Shown piece by piece: positions 33,901 through 45,729 of a stretch of DNA of 64,000 bases; positions within the stretch are counted from its first letter, which is position 1; the number at the start of each line of letters is the position of its first letter. Under the pieces are notes generated by a model. The model did no database searches. It was not told the DNA's origin and saw only the letters and a list, made by a program, of their open reading frames with translations. Where the stretch lies: NCBI RefSeq assembly GCF_028372415.1, contig NC_092878.1:25549403-25613402 (forward strand), given 5' to 3'. This stretch comes from Notamacropus eugenii. Taxonomy: Eukaryota; Chordata; Mammalia; Diprotodontia; Macropodidae. The translations under genes were made by a program, and so were the position numbers.

Positions 33901-34189
33901 TAAAATTCTAAGATGATTAAAACACGTTGCCCTCCAAATGTGCTCATCGAGAAGATGTAGGATCATAAAATGGAAGAGCCTGGTTATATAACAAGAGAGA
34001 AAAGAACACCAGTGGATAGCTCGTGTATTCTGTTGGTATCTATGTATGTAATATCAATATATCTAGAGGAAGCAGGTCGGATGAATATGATGTGGATGTT
34101 TTATGGAAGGACATGAAAAGATGCACAAAGGATAAAGATGTTGTAAGGAGTACCTACATCGATAAGATCATGGATCCATCATTAATAAC

Positions 34190-34700
34190 TCAAATTTAGG
34201 TAGCATTTTAAGATTTTCAATAATCCTATGAAGTTGTTGTTGTTGAGTTGTGTCTGATTCTTCATGACCCTGTTTGGGGTTTTCTTGGCAAAGACATTGG
34301 AATGGTTTGCCATTTCCTTCTCTGGCTCATTTTACAGATAAGGAAACTGAGGCAAGCAAGGTTAAGTGACTTGGCCAGGGTCACACAACTAGACATTGTC
34401 TGTGGCTGGATTTGAACTCAGCTCTTCCTGACTCCAGGCCCAGTGTTCCATCCACTCTCCACCTTAGCTAGGTGGCATAAATATCATTATCTCCTTTTAC
34501 AGATGAGAAAACTAGGCTTCGTGTTAAGTAACTTGTTGACCAGTACCATCACTAACATGTGTCTAAGCTAGGGATTGACCCCATGTTTCTTGACTTTAGG
34601 TCCTAGGAAATCACACTGCCTCTCTGTTTTACAGAGGCAGAGACTAAGAGCCAGAGAGGCTAACGTCCCCAAAGTCACATCCTTAGGAAAGGACAGAGGC
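34190..34700 (-). mobile_element. MIR split by a younger SINE
   Basis: Reverse MIR halves at about 34190-34235 and 34477-34600 are separated by a reverse tRNA-derived SINE at 34236-34476 (GTTGTTGTTGAGTTGTGTCT tail to CTTAGCTAGGTGGC head). Another MIR-like stretch follows to about 34700. Confidence 0.7.
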
Positions 34701-34914
34701 AGGAAAGAAAACCTAGGCCTTCTGCCTTCAGGGCCTCTGCCAGATCCACCACAGCAGGGGCCTCTGAAGTCACAGCTGAGAACATGAAACGAGCACCATC
34801 TGATTTTGGAAATCATGTTGTTCTACGATGTATTCAGCTCAGCTCTCTGGGCGTAGATGCTTCTTTAAATGTATCCTTCCAATGAGAAACACAGATAGAA
34901 GCTCACAAAAGTCC

Positions 34915-35012
34915 TATATATCTATGTATATGTACACATAGGTGCATGAATATGTACTGTAAGCATGTGTGCACATGTGTAAATGTATACATGTGCATGT
35001 GGTACATATTAT
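34915..35012 (+). repeat. TATG/CATG-rich imperfect simple repeat
   Basis: Alternating purine-pyrimidine stretch made of TGTATA, CACATG and GTGCAT units. Confidence 0.75.
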
Positions 35013-35282
35013 GTGAATCTAAGAAGTGTAAAACAATAGTGACTAATACATGCTAGATTTCTCCTTTGAGATTCACTCACTGAAAGTGACCATGGTGTCC
35101 AGTGTCACTTTACAAATCCATGTTTTATTCAATTTCTAAAACATAATCAGGTTCAGGTGACTTGCAAAGGTCAGTCTCCCCTGGTGGAATTAAAACCTAA
35201 CAGAATTAAGCACAAGCTCTTGATTAGATCTTACTGTTCTTTCACATTAAATATACTTGTATTTATATATAAATGTATGTAT

Positions 35283-35725
35283 ATGTGTGTGTGTGTGTGT
35301 GTGTGTACGTATTTGTATGTGTGTGTATGAAGAAAGAAAAGGAAAGGGAGAGAGAGACAGACAGACAGCTAGGTAGCTCAGTTGTGGAGGGCTGGTCCTG
35401 CAACGAGGAAAACTTAAGTTCTCATCTGGCCTCAGATACTAGCTGTTTGATCCTGGGCAAGTCACTGAACCCTCTTTGCCTCAATTCCTCATCTGCAAAA
35501 TGGTGACACACTGGAGAAGGAAATGGCAAACTACTCCAATACTTTTACCATGAAAATCTCATGCACCAGTCAACAGGGTCACAAAGAGTCAGACACAATT
35601 CAACTGAAATTATACACACACACATATACAGACACATACATATATGTGTGTATATATTATATATACACATACATATATACACATACACATATGTGTGCAT
35701 ATAAATATATAATACATGTATTTAG
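35283..35725. repeat. (TG)n and (CA)n arrays flanking a SINE
   Basis: TG repeat at about 35283-35330, a short GA-rich stretch, a plus-strand tRNA-derived SINE at about 35365-35612 (CAGCTAGGTAGCTCAGTTGT head, CAAAGAGTCAGACACAATTC tail), then a CA/TA array at 35613-35725. The CA array follows the SINE tail directly and may have grown from it. Confidence 0.75.
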
Positions 35726-36190
35726 TCATGATGTGAACTAAATCCTGTTTAAAAAATGTGTGTGATGTTTTTAGAGTAAATACAGATGTAAAGATACTAA
35801 CCATAATAACTTGTTAACTGTTAATTTCAAAATCATAGAAACAATAGACATTTATTATCTTTTAAAAAATCTAAATTATTACTTTAGTCAGGATGTACAT
35901 ACCAGTGTATATCTTAAAATGACAGTTTTAAAAGCAGTCAATATGTTCTCCCCTCTTTCCTCCTCCAAGCCTTGTTTTTTTGGTCTGGGCTTGTGATTCC
36001 ATCCCCGTAAAGAATTCGGTGTAGAAATCCCCACAACTGATACACATTAGTAACTCCTCACCAACTTATACTTTTAGAGGGCTGCCTCTGTCTAGGGCAC
36101 TGAAAAGTTAAGTGACTTGCCACGTCATGCACACAGCATATTTCCAAGAAAGACTTGAAGTCAAGACAGCATCATCATCCTCATCTTCTT
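35726..36190. other. Unassigned sequence with a MIR-like scrap
   Basis: About 36060-36170 has a weak MIR-like run (AAAAGTTAAGTGACTTGCCA). The rest is not recognised. Confidence 0.4.
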
Positions 36191-36194
36191 CATC

Positions 36195-36425
36195 GCCCTC
36201 CTTATCATCCTCTTAGCATTCTTATGAGACTATAAGATTCATAAAGCCCTCCTTGGATCTCATGACAGTCCTGGGAGCTCGGTGCTCTTATGACTCCCTT
36301 CCTACAGACTCGGAAACTGTGGCAGAGTTTAAAATGACTTGCCTAGAGTGACACAGCCAGTAAATGTCAGAGGTCATATTTGAACTCAAGATTTGCGCTC
36401 TATTGTGTCGCCTTCCTGCCTCTTC
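36195..36425 (-). mobile_element. MIR-type SINE
   Basis: CTACAGACTCGGAAACTGTG, AGTGACACAGCCAGTAAATG and CAAGATTTGCGCTCTATTGT are in MIR order, reversed. Confidence 0.65.
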
Positions 36426-36925
36426 CTGTCTTAGAGGCCAAGTCACTCTACTACACTCTACTTTCTTTCTTCTCATTCTTAGTACATGTGTTTAATGTGA
36501 GTAAATAAATAACATCTAGATATATTCAATTCTAAATTTACTTCTTGATTAAGTCTCTTTACTCAGGGTGAGGGGAAGGGCAAATATTTAACCTTGACTT
36601 AGTCTTTCTTCTGTTAGAGCAAGTACTGATGATTCCATCTGGCCATCTGTGAGTCATAGATCACCACAATCTCCTAAAAATCAAAATTGCAGGGAGCCAG
36701 AAGGCAATTGAGAGCTGCCTGATGGGTGTAAGGAGACTGCAGCATGTTACCAACAATGGCTTACATGCAAGAAATGCCATAAAAAAACATCACGATCATG
36801 TATGACTGGAACAGGCTAGTCATTTACCTCTAAAAGCAAGAGTAAAGAGCAATCGAAACGTTGCATTAATATTTACTAAATATGAAAAGGCTCAGAGGAA
36901 GTTCCCCCAATCATCTATGAAGAAT
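36426..36925. other. Unassigned sequence
   Basis: No gene or repeat recognised. Confidence 0.4.
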
Positions 36926-36929
36926 TCAT

Positions 36930-37560
36930 ACCTTTGACCAAGCCATGCCATTACTAGGCATCTACCACAAAGAAATTTTAAAAAGAGGAAAAGGATCCAA
37001 ATGTACAAAAATATTTATTGTAGCTCTTTTTGTGGTTCTCAAAAACTAGAGATTGGCTAAACTGGAGTATATAAATGTAATGAAATATAATGGAAGAAAT
37101 GATGAAATGCATAGCTTCAGGAGAAACTGGGAAGACCCCTGCTAAATGATGCAGAGTGAAAAGAGCAAAACTAGAACAACTTACACAATGATATGACATC
37201 ATAGAGAAAAATCAACTTTGAAAATCTTCAGAACTCTTAGCAATGTATTGTTAAACCACAAGACAAAAAGAATGAAAGTAAAACACATTACTTACCTCCT
37301 GCCAGAGAGATGGTGAACTTCAAATGTAGAAAGAGACAGACATTTTCAGACATGGCCAACATGGGAATTTGTTTTGCTGAATTTTGCATCTATGTCAATT
37401 CAACAAGCATTTATTAAGATCCTACTATGTGTAGGGCACTCTGCTAACACTATGTACTGAGGATTTTCTTTTTCTGTTTTTAGTAAATTTGCTCAACAAA
37501 AGGAAAGCAGTGGGAGGGAGACGTTAATTTAAAAAAAAGAAGGGGAGAGGAGAGATACAT
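36930..37560 (+). mobile_element. L1 3' region split by an L2 tail
   Basis: L1 3' phrases (TGTACAAAAATATTTATTGT, GATGCAGAGTGAAAAGAGCA, GGCCAACATGGGAATTTGTT) are interrupted at about 37396-37475 by a reverse L2 end (TCAACAAGCATTTATTAAGA). They continue to the G-rich block near 37500-37560. Confidence 0.65.
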
Positions 37561-38500
37561 AACAAAACCTGGAATTGTACAGGAAAGTCAAGAGCAGATT
37601 TTGAGCTTCACTGATGTTGATAGGACCTATTTGGTTAAGATTACAGATCCATGGAATTAGTTAAATGATTTTTTTTTGAAATGCAAATAAAAAATGTAGA
37701 ACAGTGAAGAAGTTACAGTATGATATTTTCAAACATTTAGCCTTTTTTTTTCAATGCCTTGTCCTCAAGGGATCAGCTGTAGTAAGTCATTCTTACAAAA
37801 CAGAAATCTGATTTTTTCCCACTATTCTCTCCACCACCATCCCCTTCTGTTAACAAGAAATTCTCTCACAGTCACAGGTGTATTTAACTTATCTCATCAT
37901 ATTACTAAAGTTCCAGAGTTTGGTTGCCTGCGGCAGTTCTGTACCAATAAAGAATTAAAGATATGATTCCAACTCCCCATGGTATGAAACTAGGTTTGCA
38001 CTTACTAAGTTGGATTTCTAATTTGGTGTCAATTGAGATTACAGTGTTATAATTGAAGCATCCGTCCCCTGTAGGCTGAGTAGACTAGACACTGCTTGAG
38101 AGTAATTGATGAATAAGGGGGCTTTCCATTCTACCTGTCAGCAGCACTGGGTTGAAACCCAAGCTCACTGACTAAGTCTCAGGTCTCATGCTTCACATTT
38201 ACTGCTCTGGTTTTCCTGCAATTTCTCTTACATCTTGAGCCAAAGCTCCATGATCTTATTCCTTATGGAACTCTTTATTCAAAATACTAAAATTGTCAAG
38301 ATGTGCTGCTATAAACTTACACATGGAGCTTAATAGATTTGAATTTGTGCTTATATAAAATGAAATAAAGGTAATTAGAGTAATTAACAGACCCTAAGGC
38401 AACTGAATTAAAACCAAATATTAAGGATCTTTTCATTTTGGACCATATTTGTAATTTCATTGGCATAGGAAATTTCCTTTACCAATGCAGACTTCCACGT
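37561..38500. other. Unassigned; candidate conserved non-coding segment
   Basis: No repeat recognised. About 38330-38490 is AT-rich with TAATTAG and TAATTAAC motifs. No coding frame of interest. Confidence 0.35.
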
Positions 38501-38640
38501 CCTCTGAAGCTTACAGTCTTACAGTTGCCTGGGACACTGAGAGGTTGTGACTTGCTCAGGGTCATGTAGTTACTATGTACCAGAGGAAAGACTTGAACCC
38601 AACATTTCCTCACTCCCAAACTGGCTAAGCTGCATTTTCT
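38500..38640 (-). mobile_element. MIR-like fragment
   Basis: GTGACTTGCTCAGGGTCATG followed by ACTTGAACCCAACATTTCCT, reversed MIR order. Confidence 0.5.
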
Positions 38641-39044
38641 CTATGTAGAGGTTCTTATGCACACAAAATACAGAAAATATTTTTAAAGAAGTAATTTAAT
38701 CACATATTAGGTAAAGAAAGCCAGCCATGAAACTGATTATTGATTGAAGTAATTATTCTTCAACAAGGTCTCAGCCTGGGGGAGGGGTGAAGAATGACTC
38801 TCTAGGCATTTTCCTGGTACACCTAGGTCTTATTTTATCTCTTGAAAACCTTATTTTTCAGTTCTGAATGCATTTCATCCTAGATGCACAAGAAGAGGAT
38901 GGAGGAGTTATAGAAAGATGACATAGTAGTGGTCTCAAGGATCTTGTCTGCTCAGTAATCCCTCTCAAAAACAGCAGGAAAAACAAAAAAAGAAAAACCA
39001 TAAGAAGTACTCAAAACATTTTTTAAGCTACTCAAAACCTTCTG
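38641..39044. other. Unassigned sequence
   Basis: No clear repeat or gene. The part after about 38890 may belong to the following L1. Confidence 0.35.
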
Positions 39045-39690
39045 TATAAAATGAAGAATATGGAAATGTTTTACATGATTGCACATGTATAGCCTATATC
39101 AGATTGCTTACCATTTCAGGGAGAAAAGAAGGGATAGAATTTGGAACTCAAATTTTTTTTTAAATGTTTAAAATTGTTTTAATGTGTAATTGGGGAGTTT
39201 TTAACACAATGAGAAAATAATTATGAAAATATTCAAACAGTAACACCAGAAACAAAGCTAAAATTTTCTCAACACAACAAAATATAATTCATAAATACAC
39301 TGAATGGATTAAAGGGGAAAATGAAATTAGCAGGAATATTATAAGATAAATAAAGAAGTGAGTATGACCACAGAATCTCAGGACAAGAAAATGACAAAAC
39401 TTAACAGTTTAAAAATATTTACGGAAAATATAAATAAAACAGTTGCTTCAATGAAAAACAGTTATTTGCTAAGAGAATAGTGGGAATTAAAGCAACAGAA
39501 AAAATAAACCCAGAGAATGATTCAGCTGGAAAAATATTTCAAAGCTATGCATCCAAAAAAGATGGCTCTTGAGGATAGAACAAAGAAAAAAATTTAAGAA
39601 TAACTGATCATCCTAAAAACTTTGAAGAAGAATCTGGCTACTATATATCAGAAACTTATACAAGAAAATATCAATGTACCGAGAGAGAGA
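39045..39690 (+). mobile_element. L1 3' end followed by an ORF1-like L1 piece
   Basis: About 39045-39230 is an L1 3' end (TGATTGCACATGTATAGCCT, GGAACTCAAATTTTTTTTTA). About 39240-39690 is A-rich and resembles the 5' half of ORF1 from an L1 or HAL1 copy, ending at a GA repeat (39680-39720). The second assignment is weak. Confidence 0.5.
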
Positions 39691-39889
39691 GAGAAGAGAG
39701 AGAGAGGGAGAGATAGATTATAAATGAACAGAAGTTGTTTCAACAGGGTTGAATTCCAATCCACTGGCAGAATGGAACCCCAAGCTTCATGACTTTAATG
39801 ATAAGGAAATGATTTTATAAGTAAACATCAAGAAAATGCACACATATGTGTATGTGTGTATATTTGTAGAAATAAAGGGGGAGAAAGAG

Positions 39890-40022
39890 AGAATAAGACT
39901 ATATATTAACTATATATTATATGTAAGACTATATATTAACTATATTAATATATTATACATTGTAATATATATCATAATACTATATATATATATAAAGATA
40001 TATATATTTACTATATATTAAC
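39890..40022 (+). repeat. AT-rich TATATTAAC repeat
   Basis: ACTATATATTAACTATATAT recurs about 30 bases apart, followed by a (TA)n run; low complexity. Confidence 0.85.
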
Positions 40023-40027
40023 TCAAC

Positions 40028-40285
40028 AAAGTAGATTAAAGTGCTGGAGTTAGAGTGAGGAAGACTTGAGTTTGAATCTTGATTCAGACACTTTCTTACT
40101 AGCTGTGTGACCTTGGGCAACTCACTTGACCTCTCTTAACCTCAGTTTATCTTTATCTGTAAAATGGAAATAATACCTACTTCACAGAGTTAATAGGATT
40201 AAATAAGATAAGATTTGTAAAACCCTTGGCACAGTGCCTGGCCTGTAGTAGATAAATGTTTGATAAATGTTTCCTTTCTTCTTCT
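40028..40285 (+). mobile_element. MIR, nearly complete
   Basis: GACCTTGGGCAACTCACTTG, TATCTGTAAAATGGAAATAA and CACAGTGCCTGGCCTGTAGT in MIR order. Confidence 0.8.
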
Positions 40286-41689
40286 GAAGCCCTTAAAAAA
40301 TCCATGGGAATATTATTGACACACTCCAGAAAAATGGAAAGAGTACAACACTGAGACTGAGCAGAAACTTTAGTTCTAGTCTCAACTCTACAATTAACCT
40401 AAAGAAAAGACCTTAAAGAAAAGCCATTTAACTTAGAATAAGGGATCTTCAGGGTTTGTTCCAGATTTACAATTCCATGGCTCCATGGCAGTGGAGTTAG
40501 GAAACATGTTCGCTACTGCCTCTACTGTGGACTCTAGAAAAACAAATTCAATGCTTCTTTTAACCCAGTTATAAGAAATGGTGGTAAAACAATTGTTAGA
40601 CTGGTCCTAATTTTAGAGAAATGTAAGAATCCATGCAGAAGTCACTAAAATGCTTTGAGGTCTTAGAATAAAACTATTATAAAAGTAGGACAAATTATTC
40701 TACGTGTGTATCTGATTGCAGTTATTTTGAAAGTCAGTAGCCTAGTTTATATCTGTACTTGACTTTGTAATCTGTAGGACACTATATTTAAAATCTCCCA
40801 TAAACTGCTTTAAAGTAGGGATTATTTCATTTTATTTTATATTTACATCCCTTGCACCGAGTTCAGTAGTAGATGTTTGATAAATGCTTGTTGATTTTTT
40901 TAAAAGAAAATCAGCAGCCTTATTTTAAATAAAATAAAAATCTAGTCTGTCCAAAGGTAGAAGAAAATCATAACTGCTGAGGTTCTGAAACCTTCATCTT
41001 ATTTATATGTAAAGCACATTATTAATTTTAAGGTTCTGCATGAATATCAGCCTTTCCCCTCTCCTTTTATAAATTCCTGATTGGGTAGCTCCTCCTGGCT
41101 CATTCCCAAGCATCAGAGACACAGCCCTCCAGTCACTGTTACCAGTAAAGGACGGTTGCATCATCCAGAAGCACAGGTCTTTCAATCCTGAGCACTTGTC
41201 CAGCCCTGCAAAACCTGAGAATGCGCCATGAGATGATTCCCATTACATTTTCATTGCAGCAAATACCAAAAATTTTGTTATAACTTGTATACCACTTAGC
41301 ATATTGCCAATTGCTTTTGATTTGGACCGAGTATTTAAGCACACACCAAAAACAGCCACATATGGGGGAGGAAATACATGTATTTTTATTCTTTTTCCCA
41401 CAAAGGATAAATTTTTTTTTAAAGTATTCTCTCAAACAAGCTGAAAACCTCATATGAAAGCATTGTAGGAAATGAATGGATTCCCAATTTACTAGCTATA
41501 TTAGAAATGTCAGGGTCATGCTCTGAAAAGAATGCTATTTGTAATGATGGCCAGAATCCAGATAAACTTCTCTCTGATCTCTTATACCTTGAAAGCAATT
41601 TTATCTATTCTTTTTCATTTAATTAGCATTGATAAGCACATGATCCCCTACTCCGTATGTACAATCATAGCACTTTCCCAGAGCACCTG
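40286..41689. other. Mostly unassigned, with an L2 tail
   Basis: About 40780-40900 is a sense L2 3' end (GATGTTTGATAAATGCTTGT). A 104-codon minus frame at 41139-41453 lacks family resemblance and splice context. The rest is not recognised. Confidence 0.4.
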
Positions 41690-41856
41690 CCTCCAGGACA
41701 ACTCTACCTGGAACCTCAAAGTCAACTTATCCAGAACTGAAGTCCCCCTCTTTCCCCAACAAAATCTGCTCCTCCTTCTTCTGAGAGTTGCAACCTCAAA
41801 GTCATCTTTACCTTTTTCCTCATCCAACATAACCAATGCATTACCCTCCCTCTAAG

Positions 41857-42092
41857 TGAGTACCTGAAAAGACCTTAGCCTAAAAAGACCAAGGTCTCCC
41901 ATTGTATACTGGGTCATCTCCAGTCATCCTGATGAATATCTGGTCACTGAATCCAGGTGGCTGAGGAGGAGAAAGTGAGGCTGGTGACCTGAACAGCCCT
42001 CCCTCACTCAAAACAAAGTCAAGTACAAGTCATGTCCTCATTTCTCTGATGGCATGGTCTTCTTCGAAAATGAAGGATGAATACAACAACTC
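41857..42092 (+). mobile_element. RTE-tailed SINE, body and tail
   Basis: CCAAGGTCTCCCATTGTATA, CATCTCCAGTCATCCTGATG, GAGGCTGGTGACCTGAACAG, CCCTCCCTCACTCAAAACAA, then GGCATGGTCTTCTTCGAAAA and ATGAAGGATGAATACAACAA. No tRNA head. Confidence 0.75.
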
Positions 42093-42301
42093 TTTACAAC
42101 TTCATCTGGGGTTCTCTTGTCAAAGATACTGGAGTACTTTGCCATTTCCTTCTCCAGCTCATTGTACAGATGAGGAAACTTAGACAGGGTTAAGCGACTT
42201 GCCCAAAGTCACACAGTTGCTACATATGTGAGACTAGATTTGAACTCAAGTCTTCCTGACTCCAAGCTCTGCTCTCTATCTACAATGCCTCCTAGCTGTC
42301 C
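42093..42301 (-). mobile_element. tRNA-derived SINE
   Basis: Reverse copy: TTTGCCATTTCCTTCTCCAG, AGATGAGGAAACTTAGACAG, AAGTCACACAGTTGCTACAT, head AATGCCTCCTAGCTGTCC. Confidence 0.8.
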
Positions 42302-42647
42302 TAACTCCATAAAAGCTTTCAAATATTTCCCCTCCTTTCCATTTCTGTTGCCACCACACTAGTTCAAGTCATCACCACCTTTCTTTTGGACTACTGGAAT
42401 AGCCTCTGAACTGATTTCCCTGCCTATAGTTTCTCCCTTTTCAAATTAATCGCAAAGACATCTGCCAAAGTAATCTTTCTTAAACACATAGCTCACATCA
42501 GGTCAAAAACCCTGCTCATCAACATTCAATAATTTCATGTGGCTTAGAAAATAAATTCCAAACTTAGTCTGACTTTTAAGACTCTCCACAATCTGGCTCC
42601 AGACTCTATTACCCATCATTCATCTTCACTGACTCTATAGCCTAGTG

Positions 42648-42867
42648 CAGCCATTCTCAAAGTATGGTTCACAGATCCTAGGGGTCCTCAGATCCTTTCA
42701 GGGGGTTCATGAGGTTAAAACTATTTTCATAATACTAAGAAGTTTTCATTTCTAATATGGTAAACATCAACAGATTAAAAACCCTATAAGCAAAAGCTCT
42801 TTGCAGGGCCCTCAATAATTTTTAAGAGTGTAAAGGGATCCTGAACTAAAAAGCTTTAGAACTACTG
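42648..42867. mobile_element. hAT-type non-autonomous DNA transposon
   Basis: A 220-base element starting CAGCCATTCTCAAAGTATGG and ending with the inverted form (AAAGCTTTAGAACTACTG). Near 8-base duplications flank it: GCCTAGTG at 42640-42647 and CCCTAGTA at 42868-42875, sharing CCTAGT. Internal phrases GGGGTCCTCAGATCC and CCTCAATAATTTTTAAGAGT recall an old mammalian hAT family. It sits inside an L2, so it is younger than that L2. Confidence 0.75.
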
Positions 42868-43254
42868 CCCTAGTAAAACTGAACTCCAAAAGTCTCTGAA
42901 TTCTTCCCTTCCTCTCCTATCTGTATTCCTTTGCTCTAGCCATTTCCTAGGTACAGAATGCACACCCCCTCTCCTCCTTCCCTCTCTTTGTTGAAATCTT
43001 TCCCATTTTTCAGGGCCTCTCTCTGGTGCTACCTTCCCCTCCCCTTCACTCCCAAGTAGGTGTGATCATTTCTTCTTCCAGACTCTTCAAACTTTGTACT
43101 TCTTTTATGTACACATCACATTTTAGTTTGTATTATGGTTATTTATGTAGCTGACATAGCTTCTCTTCTTGATGTTAAGTTTCTGGAGAAAAAGGACTGT
43201 GTCCTATTCATCTTTAGCAAAGAGGTTATTAATAATTTTTGATGAATTGATTCA

Positions 43255-45335
43255 AATTCATTTATTCATTCAACAAGCATCTATTAAGTGCCCACTGTGT
43301 GCCCAACTCTGTACTAACTTCTGGGAATACAATGAGAAAATGAAGTAGTTCTTTCCCTCAAGAAACTTTGATTCTTTGGGGGAAAACATGTATATAGAGA
43401 ATTGAAGCCTATATAAATATATATACACATATATATGAGAGGGGAGATACAGTAGCTTTCCTGTAGGGGGTGACTCCTGATCTGAACATTGAAGAAAGCA
43501 AAGGTGAAGGAGAGAAGGGAGTGCATTCTAGGCAGGGAGAGAGCCTAAGCAAAGGCGCAGACATTGAAGGTGGAATATAACATGGAGAAGAGTAAGTAGG
43601 CCATTTTGGCTTGAGCAAATAACATATGTAGGAAACCATAAAGTCTGGAAAGGCAGACTGAAGCTGGATTATGTAGGACTTTAAAAGCCAAAGCAAGGAA
43701 TTTGTGCTTTTTCCTAGAGGCATTTGGGAGCTGCTAGAGAATTTTAAATAGGGAAGTGGTATAGTCAGGTAAGTGCTTTAGGAATATCAATTTGTTAGCT
43801 ATGTGGAAGGATTGTAGAGAGGAGAAGCTGGAGACAGGGCTACCAACTAAAAGTTTAATACTATAGTCCAGGCAAGAAGTGATATGGGGGCCTGAACTAA
43901 GGTGGTTATGTGAGTAGAATGAATAAATGAATGAAGTATTTCTTAAGCAAAATGTGCAAAGTATTGTTCTAAACACTGGGGATACTATAAAAAAAAGTGA
44001 GACTCTTCTCAAGGACCTCTCATTCTAATGGGGGTAAAAATAACACATATGGAAGATTTCAGCAACAAGCCAGATTTTAACAAATCCAGGTGCTTTGGGT
44101 GCAGCAGCAAAGCAAGACAGTAATGCCTCTTTAGTGTCATTTCCAGTAATAAAATCATTATCATTTTCTGATGGTGAACCATTTGACAGTGCCAAAGACT
44201 TTGGTAAAACCTTTCTTTTTGGGGACTCCATTAGACGTGGCACCTTCAGGAGCAGTTATCCAGCTGTATCTCCACAGGAGTTTTTTCCCAGAGGGATGGT
44301 GGCAGGCATTAGATTGGAAGTTTTGCTCTTACTAAAACTCTTAGGTTCAGATACTTGGGCTGTCTTTGTTAGGGTCTAAGAGGAGATGGCGGTCAAGGTG
44401 GTGGTGGTGGATTGACTTGCCTGGCACATGCTGCTTCCTGTCTCTCCCTCTGGGGGCCCTTGTTGCTTCAATGAGGCTGGCTTCTCTGCCCTGTGAGTCG
44501 CAGTTGGTGAGGATGACTGGCTCCCTCTCTTCAGGAACTGCTTCGTTGGATGAAGGCTATGAGAGCTAAGAGAGAAACAGGACCAGTGGTTTTGCGGTGC
44601 TGCCATTCCCAGGGCTGCCCATTGTCAGTAGCTGGCTATTATTTCTTGCTGGTGATGATAAGGATGGTGTACCCTTCTCCACAATGATTTCTGCCCTCAA
44701 CAATGACTGCACGGCCTGGGCTAGAAGTGTGTCTAGTGGTTTGGGGAACACTTCTATTCCCAAGGATATTAGGATGCAGCGTCCTGGACTCTCTCCATCA
44801 AGGTCTGAGCCAAGTTGTTGGTCAAGACGGTGATAGCCTGACCTACCTGGCATATGCTGCCCCTTAGTCACCTGAGAACAGGTGCAAGAGATTTTGTGGT
44901 GAAAGAATCAATAAGACACAGAAGCTGATTGGATGTGAGGGGGTTATAAAGAAAAGAATCAAAAAATGACTGCAAGGTTGTAACCTTGGGCAATTAGAAG
45001 AGTGGTGGTACAAAAGCAGGGAAGTTAAAAGAGAAGGATATGTAGGGAAAGATAATGAGTTTATAATAATAACAACAGCTAGTATTGAGATAGCACTTTA
45101 AGTTTTGCTAAACACTTTCTACAAGTTTTCTCTTTTGATCTTCATAACAGCCCAGAGTTATTATTATAATTATTCCCATTTTACAGATAGAAAAACTGAG
45201 GCTCACAGAAGTTAAACAATTTGCCCAGCATACACAATTAGCAAGTGTTCAGTGAAGGATTCTGGTTTTTGAAATGTCTATGAGACATACAGAGGAAAAT
45301 CTAGAGTATGGGGGCTACAGGGAAGAATTATGTTT
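43255..45335 (-). mobile_element. L2 LINE with nested insertions
   Basis: Reverse L2 at about 43255-43920 (CAACAAGCATCTATTAAGTG, AAGCTGGATTATGTAGGACT, AGTCCAGGCAAGAAGTGATA) resumes at about 44880-45062 (TTGGATGTGAGGGGGTTATA, GTAGGGAAAGATAATGAGTT) and at 45263-45335. Inserts are a second L2 end (43921-44040), a Y-box protein retropseudogene and a reverse MIR (45063-45262). Confidence 0.7.
44041..44870 (-). pseudogene. Y-box (cold-shock domain) protein processed pseudogene
   Basis: On the minus strand the cold-shock domain of a Y-box protein (YBX1/YBX3 type) is visible. 44193-44176 encodes GTVKWF preceded by KVFG. Further on, in another frame, FITGNDTKE lies at about 44153-44127. Y-box proteins read [24 protein letters not shown] here. 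The stop and frameshift between these motifs, the lack of introns and the position inside an L2 indicate a dead retrocopy. After NDTKE the similarity fades, so the rest of the domain seems deleted or scrambled. The stretch upstream in the minus sense (44260-44870) is assigned only because it lies between the two L2 halves; it has no clear Y-box similarity and could be a different insert. Only 44127-44200 is solid. Parent gene within the family not determined. Confidence 0.6.
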
Positions 45336-45424
45336 ACTCATGTTTTTTTCCTCTTTTTTCCACGTTTGTGCCTCCATTTTAAGAAGAAAATTAACAAAAG
45401 GTATTCCCAATATGTGATCTCTTC

Positions 45425-45680
45425 TCAACAACAACGTAGCTCAGTGGACCTAGAAACAGGAAGACCTGAATTCCGATCTAACCTCAGACCTTAGCAGCTG
45501 TGTAAATCTAGGCAAGTCATTTAACTTCTGTCTACTTCAGTGTCCACATCTATAAAATGGGGATAGTAATAGAACCTACTTCCCAGGGTTGTTGTGAGGA
45601 TCAAATGAAATTATATTTGCACAGCATTTTGCCAATCTTAAAGCGCTATGTAAGCAAACTGTATATAATATATAGAAATG
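45425..45680 (+). mobile_element. MIR, nearly complete
   Basis: AACGTAGCTCAGTGGACCTA head, ATCTATAAAATGGGGATAGT, CAGGGTTGTTGTGAGGATCA, CTTAAAGCGCTATGTAAGC. Confidence 0.85.
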
Positions 45681-45729
45681 CAGGGGATTATTATTAATAT
45701 TTTTCCTGAGTTAAAAGTATTAGATCAAA

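Larger units (their letters stand above)
41690..43250 (+). mobile_element. L2 LINE broken by three insertions
   Basis: Sense L2 at about 41690-41855, 42305-42647 and 42868-43250. Phrases: CCACACTAGTTCAAGTCATC, GCCAAAGTAATCTTTCTTAA, ACTCTCCACAATCTGGCTCC, and the 3' end with GTTTCTGGAGAAAAAGGACT. Insertions are an RTE-tailed SINE (41857-42092), a tRNA-derived SINE (42093-42301) and an hAT element (42648-42867). Confidence 0.7.

Noticed and set aside
41139-41453. 104-codon minus frame
   Set aside because: Cysteine/isoleucine/lysine-rich AT-driven composition, no recognised family, and no splice or promoter context.
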